DNA of 51,875 nt from Devosia sp. 66-14 (GCA_001899085.1 MKVB01000002.1:586668-638542); one strand, 5' to 3'. Shown: positions 7,928 through 17,072, counted from the first letter of the stretch. The notes: generated by a model from the sequence alone, not told the origin. Translations and numbers: made by a program.

Positions 7928-9927
7928 CACTTCACCTCGTCGACAGCCCGCATGCGGAAGTTGAGATGCGCCGGCACCGGATGCTGCTTCAGCCGTTCGG
8001 CCAGCTCTGCCGGCGAGGGCGCGCGTTTCAGCGCCTGCTGCAGGCGACCGCGCTGCAGCGCCACCCACAGTTCGTCGAGCAGGTTCTCGCCTTCGCGCAC
8101 CGTGGCGAAGTGGCGGTCGAGCAGGCGTTCGAGCAGGTCGAGATCGCCCTCCGATGCCGCCACCATGGCGCGGCCGAGATGGACGCGCTCGTCGGTGAGC
8201 GCCGAGGCGGGGAGGCCCGAAGCAAAAGCGCGGAGCCGCTCGAGCCGACCGTGCTTGACCAGCAGGCTGACGATCTCGGCAGCCAAAGCCGGCGGCGCGT
8301 CGCCGCTGGCCCAGGCGGCGAGGTAGTCGCGGTCGGCGGCATCGGGGTCGCTGGTGACCAGGGCGCGCTGGCGCCGGCCGAGCCAGGTGGGTTTTTGCGC
8401 GATGGAGCGCTCGAACAGGGCGCGCGCCGCATCGCGATCGCCATTGTCGAGCGTGGCGATGCCGAGCAGCAGCGCATGGAGCCAGGTCTCGCCCTGCTTG
8501 TCGCGGCTCTTGTCCAGCGCCGCCACCCATATGGGCGAGACCGCGAAATCGGCCGGCACGCGCTTGAGGCTCGCCTCGGAGAAGCGGCCGGTGGTCGCGA
8601 GCTCATCCCAGCAATCGGTCGGGTGCGGCACGGCGAAATCGAGGCCAGGAGCGAGCGGCTTGCCGGTGAGCTTTTCCTGGCGCGCGCCCCAGGGCGAACC
8701 GTCGGTCAGACGTTTGGTTACAGGCCGGCGCGACACTGCCGTGAGGAAGGCATCGACATCGGCGAGTTCGGCGGCGGGGAAGCGGGCATCGATCGCGGCG
8801 CCGGTCGCGCGGCTTGCCTTGTGGTAGTCGGCGTCATGCACCTTGGCCGGATCGACGCTGAGCGCGCCATAGACCTCGGTCCAGTGCACTTCGCTGTTGG
8901 GCGCGAGCTCGAAGCGCTGGTTCTGCGTCGGGGCGATGCCGCTCTGGATTTCGATGTAGTCGCCCTCACCGGGCCTGGCCAGGTAATCCATCCATTGCTG
9001 GCCGCCGGCACCGGTGCCGAAATAGAAGAACTTCCGGCCCTGGAGCGCCGAGGTGGCGGTCTGCGCCAAGCCGACGCCATCGGCATCGAGCCCGGCAATG
9101 AACAGCCTGTTGGCATCGGGCTTGCGGAAGAACACCGAGGTGGAGTCGCGCCACTTGTCCGGGTAGGAGCCGTCGAAACGCTCGGGATCGGGGAAGGGGA
9201 AGCGGGCCAGCTCGTTATTGGGCAGCACATGCTCGATCGAGTAATCGGCCGGAGCGAGGACGCGCATCCCTTTACTCATCGGCGCCGCGACATTGGTCCA
9301 CCAATAGGCGAGCTTGGTCGCATCGGTATTGTTGACGATGCGGCCATGCACATAGAGCCGGTCGTCGTCATCGTTGAGGAACAGGTCGATCTGCCAGGTG
9401 GCTTCGACGATACGGTCGAATTCGTAGATCCGTAGCACCGGGCCGCGATCGGTCTCGATGATGCCGGCGAACACCTGGGCGGTGGTGAAGGGGGTGTGGC
9501 CGGGGATCAGGCCATTCCACTCGATACCGCCGGAGAACCAGGCGTTGAGCGCGGCGAGGTTGGCCGGCTGGAACACGGGATTGGTGAACACCAGATCGCG
9601 GCCGAGCTGCTTGTCGTGCAGCTCCATCAGGCGGCCACCATATTGCGGCGCCACGGCAACGCGCAGCCGGCTGTTTTCCAGCGTCACCAGCTGCATTTCG
9701 CCCGGTTCCTGCGAGCGATCGTAATCGTCGTAGACCCGGTAGGGCAGGATCGAATCCTTGCCCCAGTTGAAGCCGTGGGCGTTTTCCTCGTCGGTGAGGC
9801 CGCGGTTGGGGGGGGTGTTCTTGTCGATGGTGGGCTGCTGCCAGCGGAAACGGGGCAGGGTGCTCGGCCCGCCCAGGTTCGACATCGGCAATCCGCGCGA
9901 CGTTGTGGTGATCTTGGTCTTGGTCAT
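7927..9927 (-). CDS. DUF5107-domain protein with helical C-terminal repeats
   Basis: A 666-residue protein without a signal peptide, so probably cytoplasmic. The first 350 or so residues match the DUF5107 pattern: LPYRVYDDYDRS, VAPQYGGRLMELHDK, NPVFQPANLAALNAWFSGGIEWN, a Trp-rich AYWWTN segment and TEVYGAL. This resembles beta-sandwich aldose-epimerase/glycosidase-associated folds. From about 430 on it is helical with TPR-like spacing (ALLLGIATLDNGDRDAARALFERS). Its biochemical role is unknown. It is first of the operon with the regulator, the SIS-kinase fusion and the KbaZ-like protein, so a sugar-handling step (epimerisation, hydrolysis or carbohydrate sensing) is likely. ATG 9927 is preceded by GGGGAGG at a good distance; the frame opens at 9966. 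Confidence 0.83.
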   Translation of the reverse strand: MTKTKITTTSRGLPMSNLGGPSTLPRFRWQQPTIDKNTPPNRGLTDEENAHGFNWGKDSILPYRVYDDYDRSQEPGEMQLVTLENSRLRVAVAPQYGGRLMELHDKQLGRDLVFTNPVFQPANLAALNAWFSGGIEWNGLIPGHTPFTTAQVFAGIIETDRGPVLRIYEFDRIVEATWQIDLFLNDDDDRLYVHGRIVNNTDATKLAYWWTNVAAPMSKGMRVLAPADYSIEHVLPNNELARFPFPDPERFDGSYPDKWRDSTSVFFRKPDANRLFIAGLDADGVGLAQTATSALQGRKFFYFGTGAGGQQWMDYLARPGEGDYIEIQSGIAPTQNQRFELAPNSEVHWTEVYGALSVDPAKVHDADYHKASRATGAAIDARFPAAELADVDAFLTAVSRRPVTKRLTDGSPWGARQEKLTGKPLAPGLDFAVPHPTDCWDELATTGRFSEASLKRVPADFAVSPIWVAALDKSRDKQGETWLHALLLGIATLDNGDRDAARALFERSIAQKPTWLGRRQRALVTSDPDAADRDYLAAWASGDAPPALAAEIVSLLVKHGRLERLRAFASGLPASALTDERVHLGRAMVAASEGDLDLLERLLDRHFATVREGENLLDELWVALQRGRLQQALKRAPSPAELAERLKQHPVPAHLNFRMRAVDEVK

Positions 9928-9972
9928 TGGCGCCTCCCCGGTCGTGCGAGCGCGGCGAAAGTACACGGTGCT

Positions 9973-10007
9973 TGTAGTTTTGCAACATAGATGTTTGTGA
10001 AACTACA
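9973..10007. promoter_or_regulatory. Candidate operator of the RpiR/DeoR-type regulator
   Basis: A 35-base interrupted palindrome. The outer arms TGTAGTTT (9973-9980) and AAACTACA (10000-10007) are exact inverted copies, with partly matching inner arms CAACAT (9983-9988) and ATGTTT (9991-9996). It sits 46-80 bases before the DUF5107 start in an AT-rich island. TGTAGT/ACTACA-like half-sites are usual for RpiR-type HTH proteins, so the chimeric regulator encoded downstream is the obvious binder. Confidence 0.55.
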
Positions 10008-10030
10008 TTGAGTAATGTGTTGGCACTGGC

Positions 10031-10160
10031 GGTGCGGTGATCCTCCCCCGCGGGGGGGGGGGGGGGGGCCATAGTCTCAGGTTCTGGCTCCCCCCTCCAC
10101 CACCCTGCGGGTGGTCCCCCTCCCCCGCCACGCGGGGGAGGATGACGGAGAGGCCGGTGC
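10031..10160. repeat. Palindromic intergenic repeat, family C, copy 1, with 17-G run
   Basis: Related to 16059-16250 and 51818-51875. It carries the conserved GATCCTCCCCCG end and the CCCCCGCCACGCGGGGGAGGA hairpin split by CCCTCCACCACCC. Bases 10052-10068 are an uninterrupted run of 17 G that is not present in the other copies. Confidence 0.7.
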
Positions 10161-10227
10161 TTCTCGCCTCTGGCTTTTTCCCAAAACCGTTCTACGCTCA
10201 CCCTGCTTTTCTCGAGGGGGGAAATCC

Positions 10228-10752
10228 ATGTCCGCAACGCCCCGGTTGCCGGTGACGCTGAGCGTCAACGGCGAGACCCATGTGCTATCGCTCGATCCGC
10301 GGGTGACGCTGCTCGATGCGCTGCGCGAGCACCTGACGCTCACCGGCACCAAGAAGGGCTGCGACCAGGGGCAGTGCGGGGCCTGCACGGTGCTGGTGAA
10401 CGGCCGGCGCATCAATAGCTGCCTCAGCCTCGCGGTGATGCACGAGGGCGACGCGATTTCGACCATCGAGGGGCTGGGAACGCCCGAAGCGCTGCATCCG
10501 ATGCAGGCGGCGTTTGTCGAGCATGACGGTTTCCAGTGCGGCTACTGCACGCCGGGGCAGATCCTCTCGTCGCTCGCGGTGATCGAGGAGATCCGGGCCG
10601 GCGTGCCGAGCCACGTCACCGGCGATCTCGACGCGCCGATCCCGTTGAGCGACGCAGAAATCCGCGAGCGGATGAGCGGCAATCTCTGCCGCTGCGCCGC
10701 CTATCCCAACATCATGGCGGCGATCCGCGACTACCTGGGAGAAGGCGCATGA
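10228..10752 (+). CDS. paoA: PaoA-like [2Fe-2S] subunit of a molybdenum aldehyde oxidoreductase
   Basis: A 174-residue iron-sulfur subunit of the xanthine dehydrogenase family. The plant-type cluster is bound by Cys45, Cys50, Cys53 and Cys65 (CDQGQCGAC...C), and the second cluster by Cys104, Cys107, Cys154 and Cys156 (CGYC...CRC). It passes electrons from the molybdenum site to FAD. Unlike E. coli PaoA there is no twin-arginine leader, so the complex is probably cytoplasmic. ATG 10228 follows a strong GAGGGGGGAAA site. The frame is open from 10111, but that stretch lies in repeat DNA. The 4-base ATGA overlap with the FAD subunit shows an operon. Confidence 0.9.
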   Translation: MSATPRLPVTLSVNGETHVLSLDPRVTLLDALREHLTLTGTKKGCDQGQCGACTVLVNGRRINSCLSLAVMHEGDAISTIEGLGTPEALHPMQAAFVEHDGFQCGYCTPGQILSSLAVIEEIRAGVPSHVTGDLDAPIPLSDAEIRERMSGNLCRCAAYPNIMAAIRDYLGEGA

Positions 10753-11702
10753 AGCCGTTCAGCTATGAGCGGGTGGCGAGCCCGGGAGAGGCAGTGGAGG
10801 CCGCGGCGGCGCGGCCGGGAGCGCGGTTCATTGCCGGCGGCACCAACCTGCTCGACCTGATGAAGCTCGGCATCGAAGCGCCGCAGCATCTGATCGACGT
10901 CAACCGGCTGGGGCTCGATACGATCGAGCCGACGGCGGCGGGCGGCTTGCGGATCGGGGCGCTGGTGCGCAATGCCGATCTCGCGGCTGACCGGCGGGTG
11001 CGGCGCGATTATGCGGTGCTGGCGCGGGCGCTGGTGTCGGGCGCTTCGGGGCAGCTGCGCAACAATGCAACCACGGCGGGCAACCTGATGCAGCGCACAA
11101 GGTGCCCGTATTTCTACAATACCGACATGCCCTGCAATAAGCGGCGCCCCGGCTCGGGCTGTGCTGCCATTGGCGGGCTCAGCCACAATCTCGCGGTGCT
11201 CGGGGTGAGCGATGCCTGTATCGCCACCCACCCCTCCGACATGTGCGTGGCGCTCCGGGCGCTGGACGCAACGGTCGAGACGGTGGGCGCGGGCGGGCGG
11301 ACGCGCTCGATCCCCATTGCCGAATTTCACCGGCTGCCGGGGGATACGCCGGAGATCGAGACGGCGCTCGAGCCGGGCGAACTGATCACCGCGGTGACGC
11401 TGCCCGCGCCGGTCGGCGGGGTGCACGCCTACCGCAAAGTGCGCGAGCGCGCCTCCTATGCGTTCGCCAATGTCACGGTGGCGCTGGTGGCGCGGGAAGG
11501 CGAAATCGTTCGGCTGGCCTTTGGCGGGCTGGCGGCAAAACCCTGGCGCGTCGAGGCGGCGGAAGGGGGAGCGGACGCCGATCTCGCGGCGGACCTGGCG
11601 CTGGAAGGGGCGACGCCGACGGCAGACAATGCCTACAAACTGCCCCTGGTGCGGCGGACGCTCAAGGCGACGCTGGCGCAGGCGACGGAGGTCCGGCCAT
11701 GA
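10749..11702 (+). CDS. paoB: PaoB-like FAD subunit of a molybdenum aldehyde oxidoreductase
   Basis: A 317-residue FAD-binding subunit. [14 protein letters not shown] (27-40) is the FAD pyrophosphate loop and [17 protein letters not shown] (99-115) the second FAD motif. It is followed by the insertion [22 protein letters not shown] with Cys119, Cys129 and Cys138, plus Cys157. This insertion is characteristic of the PaoB branch, where it holds an extra [4Fe-4S] cluster, and sets it apart from ordinary xanthine dehydrogenase FAD subunits. The C-terminal part is the CO-dehydrogenase flavoprotein C domain. Both ends overlap the neighbours by ATGA. By family, the acceptor side could use oxygen or ferredoxin rather than NAD. 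Confidence 0.9.
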   Translation: MKPFSYERVASPGEAVEAAAARPGARFIAGGTNLLDLMKLGIEAPQHLIDVNRLGLDTIEPTAAGGLRIGALVRNADLAADRRVRRDYAVLARALVSGASGQLRNNATTAGNLMQRTRCPYFYNTDMPCNKRRPGSGCAAIGGLSHNLAVLGVSDACIATHPSDMCVALRALDATVETVGAGGRTRSIPIAEFHRLPGDTPEIETALEPGELITAVTLPAPVGGVHAYRKVRERASYAFANVTVALVAREGEIVRLAFGGLAAKPWRVEAAEGGADADLAADLALEGATPTADNAYKLPLVRRTLKATLAQATEVRP

Positions 11703-13822
11703 TCGGGCAGGGCATCAGCCGCACCGACGGGCCGATCAAGGTCACCGGGCGGGCCGCCTATTCGGCCGAGCGGCAGGAGGCCGGGCCGACGCTCCATGGC
11801 TTCATCCTCGGGGCCGGCATCGGCAAGGGCCGGGTGGCGCGGATCGACATCGCGGCCGCCAAGGCGGCGCCGGGGGTGCGGCTGGTGTGGACGCATGAGA
11901 ATGCGCCCGAGCAGGGGCCGGCCGAGGGCATCGAAGGCGACATGATGGATCGGGCGCGGCCGGAGCTGGCGACCGACCAGATCGACTATTACGGCAAGCC
12001 GATCGGCTTCGTGGTGGCCGAGAGCTTTGAGGAGGCACGGGCGGCGGCCGGGCTGATCGCGGTAGAATACGAGGTCGAGCCGGGGGCGTTTGCCCTTGCC
12101 GGGTTCGGACCGGAGCTCAAGTGGCGGCGGCCGTCGCGGGCAGGCGATGTCGACCAGGCGATGCGCGAAGGGCCGGTGACGGTGGAGGAGACCTACACCA
12201 CGCCCTACCATTTCTCGCAGCCGATGGAGCTCCATGCGTGCATCGCCGACTGGCGCGACGGGCACCTCCACCTTCATCTCACCGCGCAGATGGTCAACCA
12301 GCTGACCACGGGGCTCGGCAAGACGCTCCGGATCGATCCGAGCTTGATCAGCATCGACAGCGCCTATGTCGGCGGCGGCTTCGGCTCGAAGATCGTGCTG
12401 CATTGCGAGGCGGTGCTGGCTTCGCTCGCGACGATGGCGCTGGGCCAGCCGGTGAAGCTGATGCTGACCCGGCGACAGGTATTCACGCTGGTCGGGCACC
12501 GGCCGGCCTCGATCAGCCGGGTGCGGCTCGCCGCGACGCCGAACGGTCAGCTCACCGCACTCGGCCATGACGCGCTGATCCAGGTGCGCACCGACGACGC
12601 CTGGGACGAAGGGGTGTCGTCGGTGGGGAAGGCCCTCTACGCCTCGCCCAACCGGCTGACCCGGCAGGCACACCAGGCGCTCGACCTGCAGCCGGGCGAG
12701 CCGGTGCGCGGCCCCGGCGAGCTGCCCGGGCTGATGGTGCTGGAATCGGCGATGGACGAGCTGGCGGAGAAGCTCGGGATCGACCCGGTGGAACTGCGGT
12801 TGCGCAACGACACCCATATCGACCCCGACAAGCGGCTGCCGCTGAGCGGGCGGCGGCTGGCCGATTGCCTGCGCGAAGGGGCCGAGCAGTTCGGCTGGCG
12901 CGACCGGCCGACCCGGCCGGCAAGCCGCCGCGACGGGCGCTGGCTGGTCGGTTACGGCGTCGCCTCGTCGATGCGCGGGCACTACCAGACATCGGCAGAG
13001 GTGCTGGTGCGGATCGACCCGGACGGTTTTGTGATCGTCCGCTCCGACATGACCGATATCGGCACCGGCACCTATACCATCGTGGCGCAGGTGGTGGCCG
13101 AGGCGCTGGGCGTGCCGATGAGCCTGATCAAGGTCGAGCTGGCCCACACCAAACACCCCAAGGGCAATGGCGCCGGCGGCTCATGGGGCGCCGCCAACAC
13201 CACCGTCGCTGCCGACCGGGCCGCTGCGGCCCTGCGGGCGCGGATCGCCCTCGTCGCGGGGACCGGCTACAACGACATCTTCGCCGAGGTACGCCGGCAT
13301 TTCCCCGAGGGGATCGAGGAAACCGGCAGGACGCTCGATAATTCCGAGGATCCGAACTACCGCACCCACGCGCAATATACCTATGGCGCGTCGTTCGCCG
13401 AGGTCGGGGTCGATATCGATACCGGCGAAGTGCGATTGAGGCGCATGCTCGGGGTGTTCGCGGCGGGCCGCATCCTCAACGCCAAGACGGCGCGCTCGCA
13501 GCTGATCGGCGGGATGATCTGGGGCGTCAGCGCCGCCCTGCAGGAAGCCGGGGTGCTCGACCCGCGCCATGGTCACTGGGTGAACGGGGATTTCGCCGAA
13601 TACCTGATCCCGACCCATGCCGACATCCCCGCTATCGACGCCATCATGCTCGAGGATTTTGACGACAAGGCCAACCACCTGGGGGTGAAGGGGATCGGCG
13701 AACTGGGGGCTGGCGGGACCGGTGGGTCGGTGGCCAACGCGGTGTACAATGCCACCGGCGTGCGGGTGCGGGACTTTCCGATCACCCTGGCGAAGCTGTT
13801 GCCGGGGTTGCCGGAGCGCTGA
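11699..13822 (+). CDS. paoC: PaoC-like molybdopterin-binding catalytic subunit
   Basis: A 707-residue large subunit, close to the roughly 730 of E. coli PaoC. Visible elements: the alpha-beta hammerhead domain ([13 protein letters not shown]-like opening to about residue 110), the molybdenum cofactor loop YVGGGFGSK, the VRGPGELPG segment, [11 protein letters not shown], and the catalytic glutamate near residue 668 in [12 protein letters not shown]. It oxidises aldehydes to acids; PaoABC acts broadly on aromatic aldehydes. The substrate here is unknown. The start overlaps the FAD subunit by ATGA, and no leader is present. Maturation genes (XdhC-like and others) lie convergently just downstream. 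Confidence 0.9.
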   Translation: MIGQGISRTDGPIKVTGRAAYSAERQEAGPTLHGFILGAGIGKGRVARIDIAAAKAAPGVRLVWTHENAPEQGPAEGIEGDMMDRARPELATDQIDYYGKPIGFVVAESFEEARAAAGLIAVEYEVEPGAFALAGFGPELKWRRPSRAGDVDQAMREGPVTVEETYTTPYHFSQPMELHACIADWRDGHLHLHLTAQMVNQLTTGLGKTLRIDPSLISIDSAYVGGGFGSKIVLHCEAVLASLATMALGQPVKLMLTRRQVFTLVGHRPASISRVRLAATPNGQLTALGHDALIQVRTDDAWDEGVSSVGKALYASPNRLTRQAHQALDLQPGEPVRGPGELPGLMVLESAMDELAEKLGIDPVELRLRNDTHIDPDKRLPLSGRRLADCLREGAEQFGWRDRPTRPASRRDGRWLVGYGVASSMRGHYQTSAEVLVRIDPDGFVIVRSDMTDIGTGTYTIVAQVVAEALGVPMSLIKVELAHTKHPKGNGAGGSWGAANTTVAADRAAAALRARIALVAGTGYNDIFAEVRRHFPEGIEETGRTLDNSEDPNYRTHAQYTYGASFAEVGVDIDTGEVRLRRMLGVFAAGRILNAKTARSQLIGGMIWGVSAALQEAGVLDPRHGHWVNGDFAEYLIPTHADIPAIDAIMLEDFDDKANHLGVKGIGELGAGGTGGSVANAVYNATGVRVRDFPITLAKLLPGLPER

Positions 13823-13836
13823 TGGTGCAGTCGGGC

Positions 13837-13862
13837 GCCCTCTCCCGCCTGCGGGAGAGGGC
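13837..13862. terminator. Perfect hairpin between convergent operons, likely bidirectional terminator
   Basis: A 12-bp perfect stem, GCCCTCTCCCGC against GCGGGAGAGGGC, with a 2-base loop. It lies 15 bases after the paoC-like stop and 24 bases before the end of the convergent kinase gene. There is no T-run, so factor-independent termination is uncertain. Confidence 0.5.
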
Positions 13863-13885
13863 CACCAGACTGCGCGCTCCGTGAG

Positions 13886-14452
13886 CTACGCGCCCCGCCC
13901 AGCAACGACATAGTCCGCCCGTCGCTTCGGTTCCGTCTCCAGGTAGATCGCCACGCTCGGCATAAACACGTCCCGCCATTCGCGTTCCCAGTCGCCGACG
14001 CCGCGGGCGAGGCTCGCCGCCAGCGTGGTCGTCGCGTCGCTCTCGACCCATAGCCGCAGATCGTAGAGTGGGGCCAGGTCGGGGTGGAGCGCCGAGACGC
14101 CTTCCACCACCACCAGGCCCTCCGGCCGGATTTCGCGATGCGCGTCGCCGACGCGGCCGGTGCTCCAGTCGTAGAGCGGGATGCGGATGGCTTCGCCGTG
14201 GGCGAGCGCCTCTGCCGCGGCGAGGAATTCGGCGTATCGGATGTACTCGAACGGAAAGGCAGCTTTGATGCGGCCGCGCCATTCGGTTTCCGGGCGGACG
14301 AAATCGTCGAGGTAGAGGACCTGCGCGCCGAGCTCGGTTTCGAGCCGGCCGGCCAGCGTCGATTTGCCGGAAACCGGGAGACCGTCAATGCCGCTGAGCC
14401 GGGTTTCTGCCCGGCCGGCGACAAGGGCGACGGCGGCGTCGAAGTCGATCAT
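13886..14452 (-). CDS. Uridine kinase-like P-loop kinase
   Basis: A 188-residue small kinase-like NTPase. GLPVSGKST (24-32) is a Walker A motif, YLDDF (46-50) the acidic strand end seen in uridine kinase and phosphoribulokinase relatives, and VVVEGVSAL a second Walker B-like strand. The substrate is unknown; family members phosphorylate nucleosides or sugars. It is last in a three-gene minus-strand set and overlaps the MobA-like gene by ATGA. Its place behind molybdenum cofactor genes suggests a role connected to the oxidoreductase, but this may be only positional. Confidence 0.75.
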   Translation of the reverse strand: MIDFDAAVALVAGRAETRLSGIDGLPVSGKSTLAGRLETELGAQVLYLDDFVRPETEWRGRIKAAFPFEYIRYAEFLAAAEALAHGEAIRIPLYDWSTGRVGDAHREIRPEGLVVVEGVSALHPDLAPLYDLRLWVESDATTTLAASLARGVGDWEREWRDVFMPSVAIYLETEPKRRADYVVAGRGA

Positions 14453-15012
14453 CGCTGGTTGAAATCCGCTGAGGTGTCGAAATCACGCGCCAGGCCCGGT
14501 GGCGCCGCAACGAGCGCCGCGTTGGCGAGCAGGTGCTTGGCGCCTTGGTCGCCGGTGATCGCCGCGAGGTCGGAGAACAGGCGGTGGGCAAAGAGCACGG
14601 GTGGACCGCGCGTGTCGTCGAAACGGGTGGCGACCGCGTCGCTGTTCTCGCCGGCGGCGAGCAGCGCCATCAGGTGCGCGGCGGTGATGTTGGGCATGTC
14701 GGCGAGGCAGACCAGCAGGGCTTCGGCGTCGAGCTCGGTGGCGCGTTGCGCGCCGAGCGCCAGGGAGGCGCCCATCCCGTGGTGCGGGTCGGGGTTGGTG
14801 ACCAGCTCGAAGCCGCGTTCGGCAAACAATTCTCTTCGCGGCGACGGTGCGGGTGGCACGATGGCGATGCGCCAGGTCAGCGACATCGCCGCGAGCGTAT
14901 CGGCGATGTGGGCCGCCAGCGGCTTGCCGGCATGGGGGTGCAGCAGCTTGTCGCCGCCGAAGCGGGTCGAGAGGCCGGCGGCGAGGACCAGAGCGGCGAT
15001 GCGTTCAGCCAC
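14449..15012 (-). CDS. MobA/MocA-like molybdopterin nucleotidyltransferase
   Basis: A 187-residue protein with the MobA-like NTP transferase signature VLAAGLSTRFGGDKLL near the N-terminus and an LADMP motif at the metal-binding strand. Family members (MocA, MobA) attach CMP or GMP to the molybdenum cofactor; xanthine dehydrogenase-type enzymes such as PaoABC use the cytosine form, made by MocA. GTG at 15012 is the best start: it gives TVAERIAALVLAAG its normal family length and overlaps the upstream stop by 8 bases. Longer reading to 15078 lies inside the XdhC-like gene. It therefore fits as a maturation factor for the neighbouring enzyme. Confidence 0.82.
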   Translation of the reverse strand: MAERIAALVLAAGLSTRFGGDKLLHPHAGKPLAAHIADTLAAMSLTWRIAIVPPAPSPRRELFAERGFELVTNPDPHHGMGASLALGAQRATELDAEALLVCLADMPNITAAHLMALLAAGENSDAVATRFDDTRGPPVLFAHRLFSDLAAITGDQGAKHLLANAALVAAPPGLARDFDTSADFNQR

Positions 15013-15994
15013 GGTCGAGCTGGGCGCGGGTGGCCGAGATCTGGGCGAGGACGGAGAGCGCCAGCATGCCGGGGTCACGGGCCCGGTCGATCAGGCCGAT
15101 CGGGCCGTGGATGCGCTCGATGGCTTCTGGCGACAGGCCCATGGCGCCGAGGCGGGCGCGGCGCAGACCATGGGTTTTGACGCTGCCCAGCGCCCCGACA
15201 TAAAAGCCGTCGGCGACCGCGGCGCGGGCGAGGATGGCGTTTTCCCACTCGTGTTCGTGGAACAGCAGCACCGTCGCCGTCCACGGGTCGATCGGCAGTT
15301 CGAACGCCTGCGTCGGGGTGGTCAGCAGTTCGATCGGCGCATTGAGCGCGGCGAGGGCGTGGACCGAGCTTTCGTCAGGGGTGGCGAGCTGCAGGTCGAA
15401 CTCGGCGGCGGCGCTGACGCGAGCCATCACCTCGAATTCCGGGCCACGGCCGACCAGCAGCAGCCGGGTGCGCGGCTGGTAGCGGCGGATGAAGACGCTA
15501 TCGCGCCAACCGGTGGCGGCTGGGTCGTCGGTGATGGTGGCAGTGGAGCGTGCCGGGTCGAAGGCGATGGCGAAGGCCTCGCGCCGCGCGAAGCGGGCGA
15601 TGGCTTCGGCCAGCAGCTCGGCCCTCGGCTGCGCGTGCAGCATCAGGTCGACGCCACCGCCACAGGGAAAGCGGATGTCGATGAAGCGCGAACCGCGGCC
15701 GAAACGGAAGGTCTGGTCCTCGCCGGTTGCGATCAGCGGCGCGAACTCGGCGGCGATGGCGGGCTCGACGCAGCCGCCCGAGACATGGCCGAGATGCCGG
15801 CCATCAGCCAGCACCGCCATATGGGTACCGAGCGCCTTGGGGGCGCCGCCATCGATGGCGCTGAGGGTGACGAGGGCGCCGGGAATGCCGAGGGCCTGGG
15901 CGCGCGCCAGAAACACGAACGGCGCGAGCTCGCGATCCATGCCGGCGAAGGCAGACGGCGCGAGATCATCGACCAGCTCGGCTTTGGCCAGCAT
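15005..15994 (-). CDS. XdhC/CoxI-family molybdenum cofactor insertion protein
   Basis: A 329-residue member of the XdhC/CoxI/PaoD chaperone family. The N-terminal XdhC domain shows APFVFLARA, SAIDGGAPKALGTHMAVL and GHVSGGCVEPAI, and the C-terminal Rossmann-like domain shows LLLVGRGPEFEVMARV and FYVGALGSVKT. Such proteins bind the cofactor, help its sulfuration and load it into the large subunit. ATG 15994 is preceded by GGAGGAGA at ideal spacing; the long upstream extension of the frame has no such signal. It is first of three minus-strand genes that converge on the paoABC-like operon. Confidence 0.88.
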   Translation of the reverse strand: MLAKAELVDDLAPSAFAGMDRELAPFVFLARAQALGIPGALVTLSAIDGGAPKALGTHMAVLADGRHLGHVSGGCVEPAIAAEFAPLIATGEDQTFRFGRGSRFIDIRFPCGGGVDLMLHAQPRAELLAEAIARFARREAFAIAFDPARSTATITDDPAATGWRDSVFIRRYQPRTRLLLVGRGPEFEVMARVSAAAEFDLQLATPDESSVHALAALNAPIELLTTPTQAFELPIDPWTATVLLFHEHEWENAILARAAVADGFYVGALGSVKTHGLRRARLGAMGLSPEAIERIHGPIGLIDRARDPGMLALSVLAQISATRAQLDRG

Positions 15995-16058
15995 GCGCTC
16001 TCCTCCAAAAGCGTTTCGCGGGAGAGTAGAACATCTGCGAGTGAAGCGCACTGCCCGA

Positions 16059-16250
16059 GCACGGGCCTCTCCTTGATCCTCCCCCGCGCGGCGGGTCACG
16101 GATGAGCGCCGCAGGCGCTCACCGTTGGGGAACCAACGAAGCTGGTGGAGGGGGGAGCCAGACTCACAGCGACTCTTGCCGCCCCCTCCACCACCCTTCG
16201 GGCGGTCCCCCTCCCCCGCCACGCGGGGGAGGATCTCGGAGAGGCCGGTA
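16059..16250. repeat. Palindromic intergenic repeat, family C, copy 2
   Basis: The outer arms GGGCCTCTCC and GGAGAGGCC are inverted. Inside are GATCCTCCCCCG, an internal GAGCGCC...GGCGCTC hairpin, CCCTCCACCACCC and a CCCCCGCCACGCGGGGG hairpin. It fills the space between the XdhC-like and GntR-type genes. No coding sequence is seen here. Confidence 0.75.
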
Positions 16251-16253
16251 GCT

Positions 16254-16994
16254 CTAAGCCGACACGGTCTCGCGGACCAGCGCCCGGCGCAGCAGGTCGG
16301 CGGCGGCTTCGCCGTTGCCTGATGTGAGCAATGGCGCCAGCCGTCCGAGCGCCGCCATGTCGATCGTTGCGACGAGCCGGTCGAGAAACGCCACGTCATC
16401 GGTGAGAAGGCTGCCGACGCAGGCGGCGGTGAACGAGATGAGGAAGCGGTTGCCGCTGGCATTGGCGATCTCGAGCAGCAGGGCGGCGAGGCCGGTGCGC
16501 TTGGCCTCCGGCGTGCCGGCGCCGGCGAGACTGCGCACCGCTTCGGCGACGCGGCCGGCATGGCGGCGGCCGGCGGCTTCGGCGGCCATGGCGGGCTGGG
16601 TGCTGGCGATGGCGGTCCACAGCTCCTCGCTGACCCGCGCTGAGCCGAGCTTGCGCGACCAGGCGATCACTTCGGGGTTCAGCATGTCCCAGCGGCTGCG
16701 GTCGAGCACCAGGGTGCCACGCTTGCGGCGGGTTTCAACCAGCCCCTTGGAAGCCAGCCCCTTGATCGCTTCGCGTAGTGCGGTGCGACTGACGCCGAGC
16801 TCGGCGCTGAGCTGGTGCTCGTTGGGGAGGATGCTGCCGACCGGGAAATGGCCCGAGGCAATGGCCTGAAAGATCTCGCGGGCCACCAGCCGGTTGAGAT
16901 CTTCGGGCGCGTGCTTGACGGTTGCCAGCCCGCCAGTCGAGGCGACGGCCGAACGGCGCAGGGGGATCGGATCCGGGCGGCGATAGACGGTCAC
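16254..16994 (-). CDS. GntR/FadR-family transcriptional regulator
   Basis: A regulator of about 246 residues: an N-terminal GntR winged helix (LPNEHQLSAELGVSRTALREAIKGLASKGLV) followed by an all-helical FCD effector domain. The start is uncertain. GTG 16994 (VTVYRRP...) has GGAAAG upstream and gives normal length; an in-frame ATG at 17054 would add 20 residues. It is divergent from the SGNH hydrolase and importer genes and probably regulates them. The FCD-type domain suggests a sugar-acid or small carboxylate effector. Its 3' end nearly abuts a palindromic repeat. Confidence 0.86.
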   Translation of the reverse strand: MTVYRRPDPIPLRRSAVASTGGLATVKHAPEDLNRLVAREIFQAIASGHFPVGSILPNEHQLSAELGVSRTALREAIKGLASKGLVETRRKRGTLVLDRSRWDMLNPEVIAWSRKLGSARVSEELWTAIASTQPAMAAEAAGRRHAGRVAEAVRSLAGAGTPEAKRTGLAALLLEIANASGNRFLISFTAACVGSLLTDDVAFLDRLVATIDMAALGRLAPLLTSGNGEAAADLLRRALVRETVSA

Positions 16995-17072
16995 GCGAGC
17001 GGTCTTTCCAACGGCGTTTCGCCGGGCCGGCTCGCCCTGCCATGGCGAATCCACCCGGTTGTCATTCTCATT

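Larger units (their letters stand above)
9928..10227. other. 300-base divergent spacer
   Basis: It separates the DUF5107 operon from the paoABC-like operon. It holds a probable regulator site (9973-10007) in an AT-rich patch, then a family C palindrome containing a 17-G run, and the ribosome binding site of the paoA-like gene. I see no gene in it. Confidence 0.7.

Noticed and set aside
7928-8530. N-terminal extension of the RpiR/DeoR-type regulator to 486 residues
   Set aside because: The extra part overlaps the DUF5107 coding region entirely and is Arg/Ala/Pro-rich without family sequence. The TGATG junction marks the true start at 7927.
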